Positions 36,594 to 46,092 are shown, numbered from the stretch's first letter. The stretch is 64,000 bases of DNA from an uncultured Alphaproteobacteria bacterium (GCA_944393175.1 CALXZH010000029.1:1-64000), one strand, 5' to 3'. Numbers and translations are program-made. The notes: generated from the letters alone by a model not told the origin.

Positions 36594-37013
36594 TTACTTG
36601 GTTGTTTCAACCGGTTGAGCTGCAGGGGTTGCAGGGGCTGCAGGCTCTTCGGCGGTGGCTTTTGTTTCAGAAACAATGCTCTCTTCAACAAAAGTTTCAT
36701 CTTCGTCGGAAGTTTCTGCAGGGTCTGTTTCAACAACATCTTCTACATCTTGCTCAATGGTGATGGTTTCACCGTTAGCTTGAGTGCATTTGCAGATGGT
36801 TTTGGTTTCATCGCTGTTGCAATTTGTATCCGCGGCATCACAAGCAGGCTCCGAATCACAAATGCAATTGGTGTCAGGAAGAGTTGCCGTAACGGGTTCT
36901 GATGTTTCAATAGGTGCTGCGGCCGTTTGTTCCATCTTGCCGTTTTCTTTTACAAAACGACTGATAACCATTAATGCTACAATCACCAATACTATGTAAA
37001 AAAGTTTTTTCAT
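36594..37013 (-). CDS. Single-pass anchored acidic protein with cysteine cluster
   Basis: 139 aa. Residues 3-19 form a membrane helix or uncleaved signal anchor (KLFYIVLVIVALMVISRF). Then come a cysteine cluster (CICDSEPACDAADTNC, KTICKC), a very acidic Glu/Asp/Thr stretch and an Ala/Pro tail. It probably faces the periplasm. The cluster could bind metal or form disulfides. No family is recognised; it is monocistronic. Confidence 0.7.
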   Translation of the reverse strand: MKKLFYIVLVIVALMVISRFVKENGKMEQTAAAPIETSEPVTATLPDTNCICDSEPACDAADTNCNSDETKTICKCTQANGETITIEQDVEDVVETDPAETSDEDETFVEESIVSETKATAEEPAAPATPAAQPVETTK

Positions 37014-37368
37014 GCTCCGAGACCTTCTTAAAAAATGTTTTTTTCTAGGTTATTACGAGTTTTTATGCTTGTCAATTCTTTGTGTCGATTTGTTAACTTG
37101 ATTGAAAAACAATAAAAATACACCCCTAAGTGTATTTTGAAATAAAAAATTAGATAATTAAGGGAATTTTGAAATGATTTTATCCACTATTGGCGACTTG
37201 CTAAATCACTAGAAAATAAAGGTTTTTTCTAAAATATCTCGTTTTTGAACAGGGGCGTTTGAAAATAATGCTTGTCAAATTATATAAAATTGTGCTAACT
37301 ACTCAATCACGGGCCGGAGTGTTCGAAAGCCCGAAAATTTGTTTTAATAATTTTTTGAGGTTGATCAT
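37014..37368 (+). promoter_or_regulatory. 355-base intergenic region with likely acpP promoter
   Basis: AT-rich, no coding frame. A possible promoter for acpP is TTGAAA at 37259-37264 with TATAAA at 37283-37288 (18-base spacer), leaving a leader of about 75 bases. The strength and exact start are guesses. Confidence 0.35.
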
Positions 37369-37602
37369 ATGACTGATGTAGCAAATCGCGTTAAGAAAAT
37401 CGTTGCAGAACATCTTGGCGTTGAAGAATCAAAAGTAACAGATACAGCTAGTTTTATTGATGATCTGGGCGCTGACAGCTTGGATACAGTTGAACTGGTT
37501 ATGGCTTTCGAAGAAGAATTCGGTTGCGAAATTCCTGATGAAGCTGCTGAAAAGATTCTCACAGTTAAAGACGCTATCGACTACTTGTCTAAAAACGCTT
37601 AA
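37369..37602 (+). CDS. acpP: Acyl carrier protein
   Basis: 77 aa. Ser37 in GADSLDTVE is the phosphopantetheine attachment site. The acidic helix II follows ([11 protein letters not shown]). It carries acyl chains in fatty acid, lipid A and other syntheses. GAGG precedes the ATG. fabF lies just downstream behind a hairpin that may attenuate read-through. Confidence 0.98.
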   Translation: MTDVANRVKKIVAEHLGVEESKVTDTASFIDDLGADSLDTVELVMAFEEEFGCEIPDEAAEKILTVKDAIDYLSKNA

Positions 37603-37628
37603 GTCGTTATGTCTTTGTGAATTGAATG

Positions 37629-37656
37629 AACTCGCTTGACTAAGCGAGTTTTTTCA
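37629..37656 (+). terminator. Terminator after acpP
   Basis: AACTCGCTT-GACT-AAGCGAGTT followed by TTTTT. Confidence 0.85.
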
Positions 37657-37718
37657 TATAAAAACGGATAAGTTCCCTCTTGTGTGCGGGATATGTTATA
37701 ACATTATGAGGTATTTTA

Positions 37719-38987
37719 ATGAGAAGAGTTGTTGTAACCGGACTTGGCATGGTTTCTCCTTTCGGACGCGGTGTCGATTATAACTGGAAATGTATTTTGG
37801 ACGGTAAGTCAGGTATTCGTAAAATTGATAATATTGATTTGAAAGATATTCCCGTAGCTATTGCTGGTCAGGTTCCTTTCGGCGAGGGTGAACACGACTT
37901 TAACCCAGATACGGTTATGGCTCCCAAAGATCAGAAAAAAGTTGATAAGTTTATTTTGTATGGTCTGGCTGCCGGTAGTGACGCTATCGAAGATTCCGGT
38001 TGGAAGCCGCAAGATGATGAAGGACAATTCCGTTCCGGCGTGATGATGGGTTCCGGTATTGGCGGTTTGGAAAATATTTATGAAAACTCTATCGCTTTTA
38101 ATGAACATGGTATTAAGAAAATTTCTCCTTTCTTCATCCCTTCTTGCTTGATTAATATGGTATCGGGTAATTTATCCATTAAATATAGCTATAAAGGTCC
38201 AAATCATGCTTGCGTTACGGCTTGCTCTACCGGTACACATGCAATCGGTGATGCCGCAAATATTATTGCAAGAGGTGATGCAGATGTTATGGTCGCAGGT
38301 GGTGCCGAATCTGCAGTAAACTGTTTGGCTTTGGCCGGTTTTGCCAGAATGAAAGCTATTACTTCAGAATTTAATGATGCTCCCGAAAAAGCATCCAGAC
38401 CTTGGGATAAGAATCGCAGCGGATTTGTTATGGGTGAAGGTTCCGGTGCAGTCGTTTTGGAAGAATTGGAGCATGCTAAAAAACGTGGCGCTAAGATTTA
38501 TGCCGAAGTCGTCGGTTATGGTATGAGCGGTGATGCTTATCATATTACGGCTCCTTCAGGTGACGGTGCCTATAGAGCCATGAAAATGGCAATTGAACAT
38601 GCAAAAGAGCATGGCGTTGAATTGAAGGATATTAACTATATTAACGCTCACGGTACTTCAACTCCGGCCGGAGATGTCGGTGAAGCCGAAGCCGTTAAAA
38701 GAGCTTTTGGCGAATATGCTACAAAAGTTTCGATGTCTTCTACAAAATCAGCTATCGGACACTTGCTCGGTGCTGCCGGTGCGGTTGAAGCGGTGTTAAC
38801 AATTATGGCCATTCAAGACCAAATTTGCCCGCCGACACTCAATTTGGAAAATGTTGAAGATTCCATCAGCGATATGGATTTGGTTCCTTTGAAACCTAAA
38901 AAACGTGAGATTAAGGCCGCTATGTCTAACTCTTTCGGGTTTGGCGGTACAAACTCTTCAATCATTTTCAAAAAATATGAAGACTAG
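37719..38987 (+). CDS. fabF: Beta-ketoacyl-ACP synthase II
   Basis: 422 aa. The catalytic triad is Cys169 (TACSTGTHAIGDA), a His in NAHGTSTPAGD and a His in SAIGHLLGAAG. The N-terminal RRVVVTGLGMVSPFG and C-terminal SNSFGFGGTNSSI are standard. It condenses malonyl-ACP with acyl-ACP in chain elongation. It has a GAGG site and its own terminator, in the common acpP-fabF-mltG order. Confidence 0.97.
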   Translation: MRRVVVTGLGMVSPFGRGVDYNWKCILDGKSGIRKIDNIDLKDIPVAIAGQVPFGEGEHDFNPDTVMAPKDQKKVDKFILYGLAAGSDAIEDSGWKPQDDEGQFRSGVMMGSGIGGLENIYENSIAFNEHGIKKISPFFIPSCLINMVSGNLSIKYSYKGPNHACVTACSTGTHAIGDAANIIARGDADVMVAGGAESAVNCLALAGFARMKAITSEFNDAPEKASRPWDKNRSGFVMGEGSGAVVLEELEHAKKRGAKIYAEVVGYGMSGDAYHITAPSGDGAYRAMKMAIEHAKEHGVELKDINYINAHGTSTPAGDVGEAEAVKRAFGEYATKVSMSSTKSAIGHLLGAAGAVEAVLTIMAIQDQICPPTLNLENVEDSISDMDLVPLKPKKREIKAAMSNSFGFGGTNSSIIFKKYED

Positions 38988-39005
38988 GTTTTTGAAGTAG
39001 AGGTA

Positions 39006-39053
39006 AAAGGCAGAATAGATAGGCTAAAGAAGCTATTCGTTCTGCCTTTTTTT
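39006..39053 (+). terminator. Terminator after fabF
   Basis: AAAGGCAGAA and TTCTGCCTTT pair, with an inner ATAG/CTAT stem, and are followed by a T-run. Confidence 0.8.
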
Positions 39054-39076
39054 TATCATTTTGGTGGTTAAGTCTT

Positions 39077-40030
39077 ATGCGCTTTTTGAAATATATTTTT
39101 CCGGTTTTGATTGTTCTGGTATCGCTGGCGTGGTGGCAGGTTAAAAATCTGATTGTGGCGGAAGGTCCATTGACGCAAGTTGTGAATGTGGTGATTCCTA
39201 AAGGCGCAAATACAAAAATTGTGGCTAATGAACTAAAAAAATCAGGCGTTATTGACTCGGAATTGTTGTTTCGTCTGGTGACAAGATTAAATCGTGCCGA
39301 TAAAAATTTAAAAGCCGGTGAGTATCAATTTATGCCTAAGTCATCGGTGTTGCAAGTGATGGAAAAAATTGCACGCGGTGAGGTCTATTACCGAAAAATT
39401 ACTATTCCCGAAGGGCTGACAGTCGGGCAAATTATGTATATGATTTCTAACTATCCGGGATTGAGCGGAGAGATTACTTTGGATGTCAAAGAAGGCGAAC
39501 TCTTGCCCGAAACTTACAGCTTCGAACTTGATGCGCCGCGGGATAGTATTTTATTGCAGGCTAAAACCGCAATGGATAAAATCAAACAAGTTGTTTGGGA
39601 TAATCGTGCCGAGGGGCTGCCTTATAAAAATATTAATGACATGATGACCATGGCCTCGATTATTGAAAAAGAAACAGCCGTGCCGGAAGAACGTGCCGTT
39701 GTGGCATCCGTGTTTATTAATCGCTTGCAAAAAAGAATGCGCTTGCAGACCGATCCAACCGTGATTTATGCTTTGACAGAAGGTGAATTTGAATTAAACA
39801 GAGCGTTAAGAAAAAATGATTTGAATGTAGACAGTCCTTTTAATACTTACAGAAATTACGGGCTGCCGCCACGCCCGATTTGTAACCCAGGCGTGGAGGC
39901 AATGGAGGCTGCCGCACATCCTGCAAAAACAGATTATTTGTATTTTGTAGCTGATGGAAAAGGCGGACATAATTTTGCCAAGAGCTTGAACGAGCATAAC
40001 CGTAATGTCCGTAAATGGAAAAAGAAGTAA
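39077..40030 (+). CDS. mltG: Endolytic murein transglycosylase MltG
   Basis: 317 aa with an N-terminal membrane anchor (residues 4-20). A LysM-like region covers 35-110. The YceG core has the catalytic Glu197 (ASIIEKET), the QTDPTVIY motif, YNTYRNYGLPPRPICNPG-like sequence and YLYFVADGKGGHNF. It cleaves nascent glycan strands and sets their length. It is transcribed after fabF, as in many proteobacteria. Confidence 0.96.
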   Translation: MRFLKYIFPVLIVLVSLAWWQVKNLIVAEGPLTQVVNVVIPKGANTKIVANELKKSGVIDSELLFRLVTRLNRADKNLKAGEYQFMPKSSVLQVMEKIARGEVYYRKITIPEGLTVGQIMYMISNYPGLSGEITLDVKEGELLPETYSFELDAPRDSILLQAKTAMDKIKQVVWDNRAEGLPYKNINDMMTMASIIEKETAVPEERAVVASVFINRLQKRMRLQTDPTVIYALTEGEFELNRALRKNDLNVDSPFNTYRNYGLPPRPICNPGVEAMEAAAHPAKTDYLYFVADGKGGHNFAKSLNEHNRNVRKWKKK

Positions 40031-40033
40031 ACT

Positions 40034-40067
40034 AAAAATCCCCGGGCTTAGAGTTCGGGGATTTGTT
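40034..40067. terminator. Terminator between mltG and the YbjN-like gene
   Basis: AAATCCCCG and CGGGGATTT pair around a short loop, with T-rich flanks, between convergent genes. Confidence 0.8.
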
Positions 40068-40089
40068 TATGGTATTTGATAAAATATTT

Positions 40090-40587
40090 TTAGGCTTGTC
40101 CGATGGTTTCCATCATCATGGGATACATGGCTTGACGCGGCGACATTCCTTTGGTTAAAACTACGTTGAATATCGGATACATCCGTTCACATTCTTTAAT
40201 GGCTATATCTATAATTTGAGAAATTTTGCTTTCAATATTGCTTTCTTGGTCGTTGATGATGACTGCGTGTTTGAAAACAGGCATCTTTTGCTCGCTCCAA
40301 TAGGAAAAGTGCCCAACCCATAGTTCTTCGTTTGCCAGAGCTAACAGCTCAAATATTTTGCTGCGGTCTTCAATGGTTGTCTTAATATCCATGAGGCAGG
40401 AAAGATGCAGACAGTGCATATTTTCTTCCCAGGCAAAAAACAACAGCATGTTGTTCCATTTACCTTGAACTTCAACGACTACTTCGTTTGAACTACGACG
40501 GTCGAGTTCATAGGATTGCTCACTAAATATGCTCTCGACTGTGTCAATCGGATTGTAATTCAGGGCATAATTCTTTGCCAAATTCAT
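40090..40587 (-). CDS. YbjN-domain protein
   Basis: 165 aa from the ATG at 40585-40587, placed six bases after GGAG; a TTG start four codons earlier would put the site inside the coding region. The YbjN fold pattern is visible: NPIDTVESIFSEQSYELDRRSSNEVVVEVQGKW, then the hydrophobic strands LFFAWEENMHCLHLSC. It resembles the type III secretion chaperone fold, but its role is not known. No signal peptide. Confidence 0.8.
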   Translation of the reverse strand: MNLAKNYALNYNPIDTVESIFSEQSYELDRRSSNEVVVEVQGKWNNMLLFFAWEENMHCLHLSCLMDIKTTIEDRSKIFELLALANEELWVGHFSYWSEQKMPVFKHAVIINDQESNIESKISQIIDIAIKECERMYPIFNVVLTKGMSPRQAMYPMMMETIGQA

Positions 40588-40798
40588 AAACTTCTCCAAG
40601 TATCAAAAAAAACGACTACGGGCGTGTTTATGAATAGATTGCATTAGCGAGTCGCGAAGTGCAACTCTTTCAATAAGTTTTCCACTTAATTCACAGGCTT
40701 AATTTTTATTTTCTATTTTTTATTGTGTAAAAACAAATACATAAATTTTTGTTGTTTTTTTGTTTTGTTTTAGGTGTGGATATATTTTTTGGCGTTAA

Positions 40799-40804
40799 TA
40801 TAAT
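40799..40804 (+). promoter_or_regulatory. Possible -10 element for lgt
   Basis: A perfect TATAAT sits 35 bases before the lgt ATG. No good -35 box lies at the right distance (GTGGAT at 40776). The rest of 40600-40838 is AT-rich, with a TTGCA/TGCAA palindrome near 40639-40664. Confidence 0.35.
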
Positions 40805-40838
40805 ATTTACAAATTGGATTTGGATTGAGGATTTTTTT

Positions 40839-41648
40839 ATGAACGGATTAGATTTTCCCGATATTTCTCCTGTTATGTTTACACTTGGTCCCATAGCGGT
40901 GCGTTGGTATTCAATGGCTTATTTATTGGGCATTGTTTTTGGGTGGATTATGCTCAAACGAAATGTGCAAAAAAATAATTTGGCTTTGAGTGAGGCTAAT
41001 ATTGAGGATTTGGTCTTTTATGTGACTTTGGGGATTATTCTCGGAGGACGTTTGGGTTATGTCTTGTTTTATGGACAAGATGTTTATTGGAAAAATCCTT
41101 TACAAATTTTGGCGATTTGGAAAGGTGGAATGTCGTTCCATGGTGGTATTATCGGTGTTATTCTGGCAATATGGTATTTTGCCCGCAAAATTCATTATCC
41201 GTTTTTAGGTTTGACAGACTTGGTGGTGCTTTATGCGCCAATCGGTATCTTTTTAGGGCGCTTGGCTAACTTTGTGAATGATGAATTGTGGGGAAGGCCA
41301 TCTGATGTGCCTTGGGCAGTTAAATTTCCAAGCGGAGGATATATTCCAAGACATCCGTCGCAAATTTATGAGGCTTTGAGTGAAGGATTGTTGATGTTTG
41401 TTATATTGAATCTTTTTTGGCGTTATAAGTATGTACGCGAAAGAGTTGGTGTTACCTCTGCTGTCTTTGCTATTCTTTATGCCACGTTTCGTATGTCGAT
41501 GGAACAATTCAGGCAACCCGATGCGCAACTTGGTTTCTTCTTTGGCGGGGTAACCATGGGGCAAATGCTTTCTTGTCCGCTGTTGATTGCCGGTATTTGC
41601 GTCTTGTGGGTGAAAGTTTTTAAGCCTTTGATGTTACGTTCTGAGTAA
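40839..41648 (+). CDS. lgt: Prolipoprotein diacylglyceryl transferase
   Basis: 269 aa from the ATG at 40839, which has GAGG upstream; the upstream open frame is AT-rich noise. Seven membrane segments. Family motifs are VRWYSMAYLLG, MSFHGGIIG, the signature GRLANFVNDELWGRP and PRHPSQIYEA. It adds diacylglycerol to the lipobox cysteine of prelipoproteins. The 3' end overlaps the convergent GGDEF-like gene by 29 bases. Confidence 0.96.
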   Translation: MNGLDFPDISPVMFTLGPIAVRWYSMAYLLGIVFGWIMLKRNVQKNNLALSEANIEDLVFYVTLGIILGGRLGYVLFYGQDVYWKNPLQILAIWKGGMSFHGGIIGVILAIWYFARKIHYPFLGLTDLVVLYAPIGIFLGRLANFVNDELWGRPSDVPWAVKFPSGGYIPRHPSQIYEALSEGLLMFVILNLFWRYKYVRERVGVTSAVFAILYATFRMSMEQFRQPDAQLGFFFGGVTMGQMLSCPLLIAGICVLWVKVFKPLMLRSE

Positions 41649-42792
41649 ATTGATAGGCTTTTTGTAGGGCTTTTTGAGTGCGCCTTAATACCTCTAAAGA
41701 ATTATCATCACTGCGCTTCTTTTCGGATATGCAGCAAGATACGGTTAATTTTAATCCTTTTTTGCGCGAGCCCAACATAAATTCGGCAGAAGCAATGCCG
41801 CGACGGATTTTTTCCAAACGTTCGTAGCCTTCTTTCTTATCCTCATTTTTAAAAATAATTACGAATTCATCTTCGGAATAACGATAGAGCAGAGCTTCGG
41901 TTTCAACTTCTTGAATACGCATGCTAATCATTCGGGTTAGCTGACGTATGCTTCTGTTACCGAAAACTTGTTTCAGATGTTCATAGTTATCAATGCAGAT
42001 TATTCCTAAGCTGTATTTGAGCGGGAATTTTGAGGATTGCTTTAGATATGCATTGCGGCTCGCAAGTTTGGTTCCATCATCCGTGTAAGTATGATAATAA
42101 ATATCTTTGCAGACACAGTATAATAAAGTAATGGCTGCGGCGGTAAAGAAAATCGTTAATGCCGTCGGGCTGGAAGAATAATAAAAACCTGCAAAAATAT
42201 TTAGTCCGGTATAAAACAGGGAGCTGTCCATTATGGAGCCGGTATGGACCATACGAACAAAGCAAGCTAATGTGCAGAGGCTAAATAAAAGCATACTGGA
42301 TGAGGTTAGATTGATGGTGTCCGTCGGAAGGCTAACCGCCAAAGAGATGGATAGATGTGTTAATTTTTCTCCTAAGGTGTATTCTGCAAGTAAGAGTAAT
42401 AACCAATAGACACTGTGACGGCTAAGCAGTTTTTTGTCGGGGCAAAAATAGCATATGCATAAGTTTATCGGAATGAAAAAACACAAGTTTATATATGCCG
42501 GAGAACTTAGATAATCTAAACTATATAAGGATTTGAAATTGTTTATCAGGATATAGCTCAGAGTGATATTTAAAAGGTAAAATATCGGCTTGCGTTGATT
42601 GAAATATATCAATATGCCGGCACTGATTATGTTTATTACGAAGAACATTGTGTGAAAGCCGGTCATCGCAGAAAGTGATATGTCGCCGTAAAAATAGAAT
42701 CCTAACAAAGCTAAGCCAAATATGAGTGCGGGAAAATGCGAATTATGCACTTGAGGCAGAATTTGTTGAAGATTATGTATAAATTTACGCAC
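41620..42792 (-). CDS. Membrane protein with degenerate GGDEF domain
   Basis: 390 aa. The GTG start has GGAAAGGA upstream. Residues 15-230 hold about seven membrane helices. The C-terminal 160 residues fit a GGDEF fold (TKLASRNAYLKQSS, LGIICIDNYEHLKQVFGNRSIRQL, then RYSEDEFVIIFKN), but the active-site GGDEF reads SEDEF. It is therefore probably not a diguanylate cyclase; it may bind GTP or c-di-GMP, or act as a sensor scaffold. Confidence 0.75.
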   Translation of the reverse strand: MRKFIHNLQQILPQVHNSHFPALIFGLALLGFYFYGDISLSAMTGFHTMFFVINIISAGILIYFNQRKPIFYLLNITLSYILINNFKSLYSLDYLSSPAYINLCFFIPINLCICYFCPDKKLLSRHSVYWLLLLLAEYTLGEKLTHLSISLAVSLPTDTINLTSSSMLLFSLCTLACFVRMVHTGSIMDSSLFYTGLNIFAGFYYSSSPTALTIFFTAAAITLLYCVCKDIYYHTYTDDGTKLASRNAYLKQSSKFPLKYSLGIICIDNYEHLKQVFGNRSIRQLTRMISMRIQEVETEALLYRYSEDEFVIIFKNEDKKEGYERLEKIRRGIASAEFMLGSRKKGLKLTVSCCISEKKRSDDNSLEVLRRTQKALQKAYQFTQNVTSKA

Positions 42793-42837
42793 GGCCCATC
42801 CTTTCCAATAATTGGGATTATTGTAAAAGATAAGGGT

Positions 42838-43932
42838 TTAAATTTTATTTACGCATTTGATAAAACAGCTGTCCCCATACGAATAAAATCTGTAATGGTT
42901 TTGCATAGCGTGCTGATAGGCCGCTTTCATTCTTTCTGTACCGGCAATGGCGCATATTAACATAAACAGAGTTGATTTGGGTAAGTGAAAGTTGGTGATG
43001 ATGTAATCAATTATCTTAAACTTATAGCCAGGGGTGATGAAAATATCCGTTTCGCCGGTAAAGGGGTGTAAAATTCCCTTATCATCAGCAGCGGTTTCCA
43101 GTAGACGCAGAGATGTGGTGCCGACGGCTACAATCTTTTTGCCTTGTCTTTTGGCCTCATTAATGGCGTCACAGGCATCTTGGTGGATAATACCATATTC
43201 GGCATGCATTTTGTGGTCTTTGGTGTCTTCTACTTTGACCGGAAGAAACGTACCGGCTCCGACATGCAGGGTTAAAAAGACTTTCTTTACGCCTTTGGCA
43301 TCAAGTGCCTTAAATACGCGATCCGTAAAGTGCAGACCCGCTGTTGGGGCGGCTACGGCACCTTCGTATTTGGCATAAATTGTTTGATAGTTTTCTTTGT
43401 CGGAATAGCGGTTCCATAAGTTTTCTTTGTTGGTGGCATCGGGTTTGTCACGTTTGATATAGGGTGGAAGAGGCATAGAACCGTATTTTTCCAGTAAGTG
43501 GGCTAAATCTTGCGGGGCGCAGTTGAAGGAAATTTCAACGCCTTCTTCACCTTGCTTGCTGATTACCTGTGCTTCGAAGTTTGATTCTTCAGCCGAAATT
43601 TCTTCGGTATAAAACGTGATGGTATCACCTTCATGTAGGCGTTTTGCATTCTTTATAAAAGACATCCAGCGAATGCCGTCAATCGGGTGGTAGAGTGTTA
43701 CTTCAACTTCGGCTTGACCTCTCTTTGCATATAAGCGGGCCGGAATGACTTTGGTATCGTTAAATACCAAAACGTCACCTTCTTCCAGTAAATCCGGAAG
43801 TTCCGTGAATATACGATCTTTAATTTTGTCTTCTTCGCTTAAGTCCAATAATTTGCATGCATCTCTAGGCTCAGATGGTTGGTTGGCAATTAAACTCCGG
43901 TCTAAGTCAAAATCAAAAATATCTACTTTCAT
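42838..43932 (-). CDS. queA: S-adenosylmethionine:tRNA ribosyltransferase-isomerase
   Basis: 364 aa, full length. DFDLDRSLIANQPSEPRDACKLL, VFNDTKVIPARL, the YEGAVAAPTAGLHFT motif, LHVGAGTFLPVKVEDTKDHKMHAE and TNFHLPKSTLFML are all typical. It builds epoxyqueuosine in tRNA wobble positions. tgt is usually its neighbour but is not here. Confidence 0.97.
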   Translation of the reverse strand: MKVDIFDFDLDRSLIANQPSEPRDACKLLDLSEEDKIKDRIFTELPDLLEEGDVLVFNDTKVIPARLYAKRGQAEVEVTLYHPIDGIRWMSFIKNAKRLHEGDTITFYTEEISAEESNFEAQVISKQGEEGVEISFNCAPQDLAHLLEKYGSMPLPPYIKRDKPDATNKENLWNRYSDKENYQTIYAKYEGAVAAPTAGLHFTDRVFKALDAKGVKKVFLTLHVGAGTFLPVKVEDTKDHKMHAEYGIIHQDACDAINEAKRQGKKIVAVGTTSLRLLETAADDKGILHPFTGETDIFITPGYKFKIIDYIITNFHLPKSTLFMLICAIAGTERMKAAYQHAMQNHYRFYSYGDSCFIKCVNKI

Positions 43933-44049
43933 CGTCTTTTTCCCAATTTATGCTTTATTTTTTTGTTGTTATAGTTTATAAAATGCCCAATTGCAAATAC
44001 TATTTCTAAAAACATTGAGAGGCGTTTGCCTTTATTTAACGGAGAATGT

Positions 44050-44886
44050 ATGAATATGAAAATCGCTTACCAAGGGGTAGCAGGTGCTTATTCCCATATT
44101 GCTTCCATGCGTGTGTTTCCTAATCAAGAGTATATTCCGTGCGAGACTTTTGAGGAGGCTATGAACAGAGTTGCAGAAGGCGAAATTGATATTGCCATGA
44201 TTCCGGTAGAAAATTCTAATGCCGGACGCGTGTCCGATGTGCACTTCTTGTTGCCTAAAACAGGTTTGCATATCGTGGGTGAGTATTTTTTGCGTATCGA
44301 ACATCAATTGCTTGGATTAAACGATGCAAAATTGGAAGATATTGTTGCTGCTTCTTCGCATCCGCAAGCTTTGGCGCAATGTTCCGAATTTTTGAAAAAG
44401 CATAATATTAAACCAATAGCTCGAATTGATACGGCAAAGTCTTGTGAAGATATTTTAGCTTGGCAGGATAAAACAAAGGCCGCAATTGCTTCTAAATTGG
44501 CGGCTGATATTTATGGGTTAAAAATTTTGGTGCCAAATATTGAAAACGCAGCCAATAACACAACTCGCTTTTTGATTATGTCTCGTAATGATACAATTCC
44601 TGAAAATGATGGTGGGTGTTTCATTACATCTTTTATTTTTAAGCTTAAAAATATTCCGGCTGCTCTTTATAAGGCTTTGGGCGGATTTGCAACAAACGGT
44701 ATTAATATGACCAAATTAGAGAGCTATCTTTTAGACGGCAAATTTGTGTCGGCTCAATTTTATGCTGAAATTGAGGCTCATCCCGACACCAAAGCTTATA
44801 AAAATGCCTTTGAAGAATTAAAGTTCTTTTCTGATTATGTCCATGTTTTGGGAACATATCCGTCTGCTCGAGACAGAAGGGAATAA
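44050..44886 (+). CDS. pheA: Prephenate dehydratase
   Basis: 278 aa from the ATG at 44050, with ACGGAG upstream. The periplasmic-binding-like dehydratase domain has AYQGVAGAYSHIAS, IPVENSNAGRVSDV and the catalytic NTTRFLIMSR motif. A C-terminal ACT domain (FKLKNIPAALYKALGGFATNGINMTKLES) suggests feedback inhibition by phenylalanine. It converts prephenate to phenylpyruvate. There is no chorismate mutase domain, as is usual for alphaproteobacteria. Confidence 0.95.
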   Translation: MNMKIAYQGVAGAYSHIASMRVFPNQEYIPCETFEEAMNRVAEGEIDIAMIPVENSNAGRVSDVHFLLPKTGLHIVGEYFLRIEHQLLGLNDAKLEDIVAASSHPQALAQCSEFLKKHNIKPIARIDTAKSCEDILAWQDKTKAAIASKLAADIYGLKILVPNIENAANNTTRFLIMSRNDTIPENDGGCFITSFIFKLKNIPAALYKALGGFATNGINMTKLESYLLDGKFVSAQFYAEIEAHPDTKAYKNAFEELKFFSDYVHVLGTYPSARDRRE

Positions 44887-44918
44887 AAAAAACACCGCTT
44901 AAGCGGTGTTTTTTTTTA
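44885..44918. terminator. Bidirectional terminator between pheA and atpF
   Basis: AAACACCGCTT-AAGCGGTGTTT, a near-perfect palindrome with A and T flanks. Confidence 0.85.
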
Positions 44919-44921
44919 TTC

Positions 44922-45530
44922 TTATGCTTTAATTTTGCTAAGCAAACCGATGGAATTATCGATTAATTTTGATTTTTCAGTCTTGTCTAATTTATTCAAA
45001 AGTGCTTGTTTTACGATTTCCATCGTGAGTTCACTGGTTAGCGATGTGATTTCTTGCGCCGCTTTTTCTTTTGCGGAGTTTAGTCTTTCATCAGCTTCCG
45101 AGGTTTTTACTTTCATATCCTGCTCAAGCTTGCTTAGACTTTCATTTTTGAAATAGTCTACTTCTTTTTGTGCTTTTTTGAGAATTGCGTCCGCCTCATT
45201 TTGGGCATTTAGGAATTTACGTTCGTATTCGGCCAACATCTTTTGCGCATCCTCTTGCAATTGCGAGGCTTCATCAATACGCGTAACTATGTTTGAAATT
45301 CTCTTTTTGAGCATTAAAGCAACGGCTTTGCCAATCGGGCGGGCCAATCCGATAACCACTAAAACAAATGCTGCTGCAACCCAAAATTCTGCTCCCATAT
45401 AAAAAGCTTCGTGTGGGCCTTCCATATCGGTTGCGGTTTGGCCTATGATGTTAGAAACATTTTCGGCCGCTTCCATGACTGCATTTTGTGTTGCTTCTAT
45501 GATTTCTTTTCCGGCTGATGCTTTATCCAT
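44922..45530 (-). CDS. atpF: ATP synthase F0 subunit b
   Basis: 202 aa. One membrane helix (EFWVAAAFVLVVIGLA, about residues 48-65) is followed by a long charged stator helix (DEASQLQEDAQKMLAEYERKFLNAQNEADAILKKAQKE). The N-terminal extension of about 45 residues before the helix is longer than usual and has no clear alternative start with a binding site. It is the last gene of the F0 operon, 11 bases after b'. Confidence 0.92.
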   Translation of the reverse strand: MDKASAGKEIIEATQNAVMEAAENVSNIIGQTATDMEGPHEAFYMGAEFWVAAAFVLVVIGLARPIGKAVALMLKKRISNIVTRIDEASQLQEDAQKMLAEYERKFLNAQNEADAILKKAQKEVDYFKNESLSKLEQDMKVKTSEADERLNSAKEKAAQEITSLTSELTMEIVKQALLNKLDKTEKSKLIDNSIGLLSKIKA

Positions 45531-45541
45531 TGCTTTTACTT

Positions 45542-46024
45542 TCAGTCTTTTAATTCTTTTATCGTAGCTTTAATATCTGAAGCTTGAATCGTTGTTATAC
45601 CTATTTTTTTGATAACTTCCATGGATAGCTTTTCAGATATGGCTTTTACTTCCTTGAGGGCTTTTTCTTTTTCTTGATTGATTTCTTTTTCGCCGTCTTT
45701 AATCTTTTTTTGAAGGCTGGCTTCCAACTCTGTTTGTCTTTGTGTAATAAGTTGGTTCATTTCTTCTTTGGTGTCAGATAAAGATTTATTAGCTTTTGCA
45801 GTAGCTTGCGCCAGTGCATCTTGATACTTTTTCAATGTTGCTTCCGCTTCTTGTTTGAATTGTGAAGCTTTGTTTAAGTACCCATCTATTTTTCTTTGTC
45901 TTTGTTCCATTATATCGGCTATTTTGGGAATGATGAATTTTGACATAATAAACATCATACTGAAAAAACATATCAGCAACCAAAATATTTGTGACGTAAA
46001 TGTTGAAACATCAAGTTGAGGCAT
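45542..46024 (-). CDS. atpF': ATP synthase F0 subunit b'
   Basis: 160 aa. N-terminal membrane helix (FWLLICFFSMMFIMSKFIIP), then a heptad-rich stalk (ADIMEQRQRKIDGYLNKASQFKQEAEATLKKYQ). Split b and b' subunits are typical of alphaproteobacteria and phototrophs. AAGGAG precedes the ATG. Confidence 0.92.
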   Translation of the reverse strand: MPQLDVSTFTSQIFWLLICFFSMMFIMSKFIIPKIADIMEQRQRKIDGYLNKASQFKQEAEATLKKYQDALAQATAKANKSLSDTKEEMNQLITQRQTELEASLQKKIKDGEKEINQEKEKALKEVKAISEKLSMEVIKKIGITTIQASDIKATIKELKD

Positions 46025-46092
46025 CCCTCTTAACTCCTTGTATTGTATGAAACCTCAGGCAACGGCAAAGCGTTGCCTGAAGAGGTTTGTTC

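Noticed and set aside
35495-36739. N-terminal extension of L-lactate dehydrogenase
   Set aside because: The extra 99 codons are low-complexity Lys/Gln/Leu, unlike any Ldh, while the ATG at 36442 has a strong site and begins the Rossmann motif.
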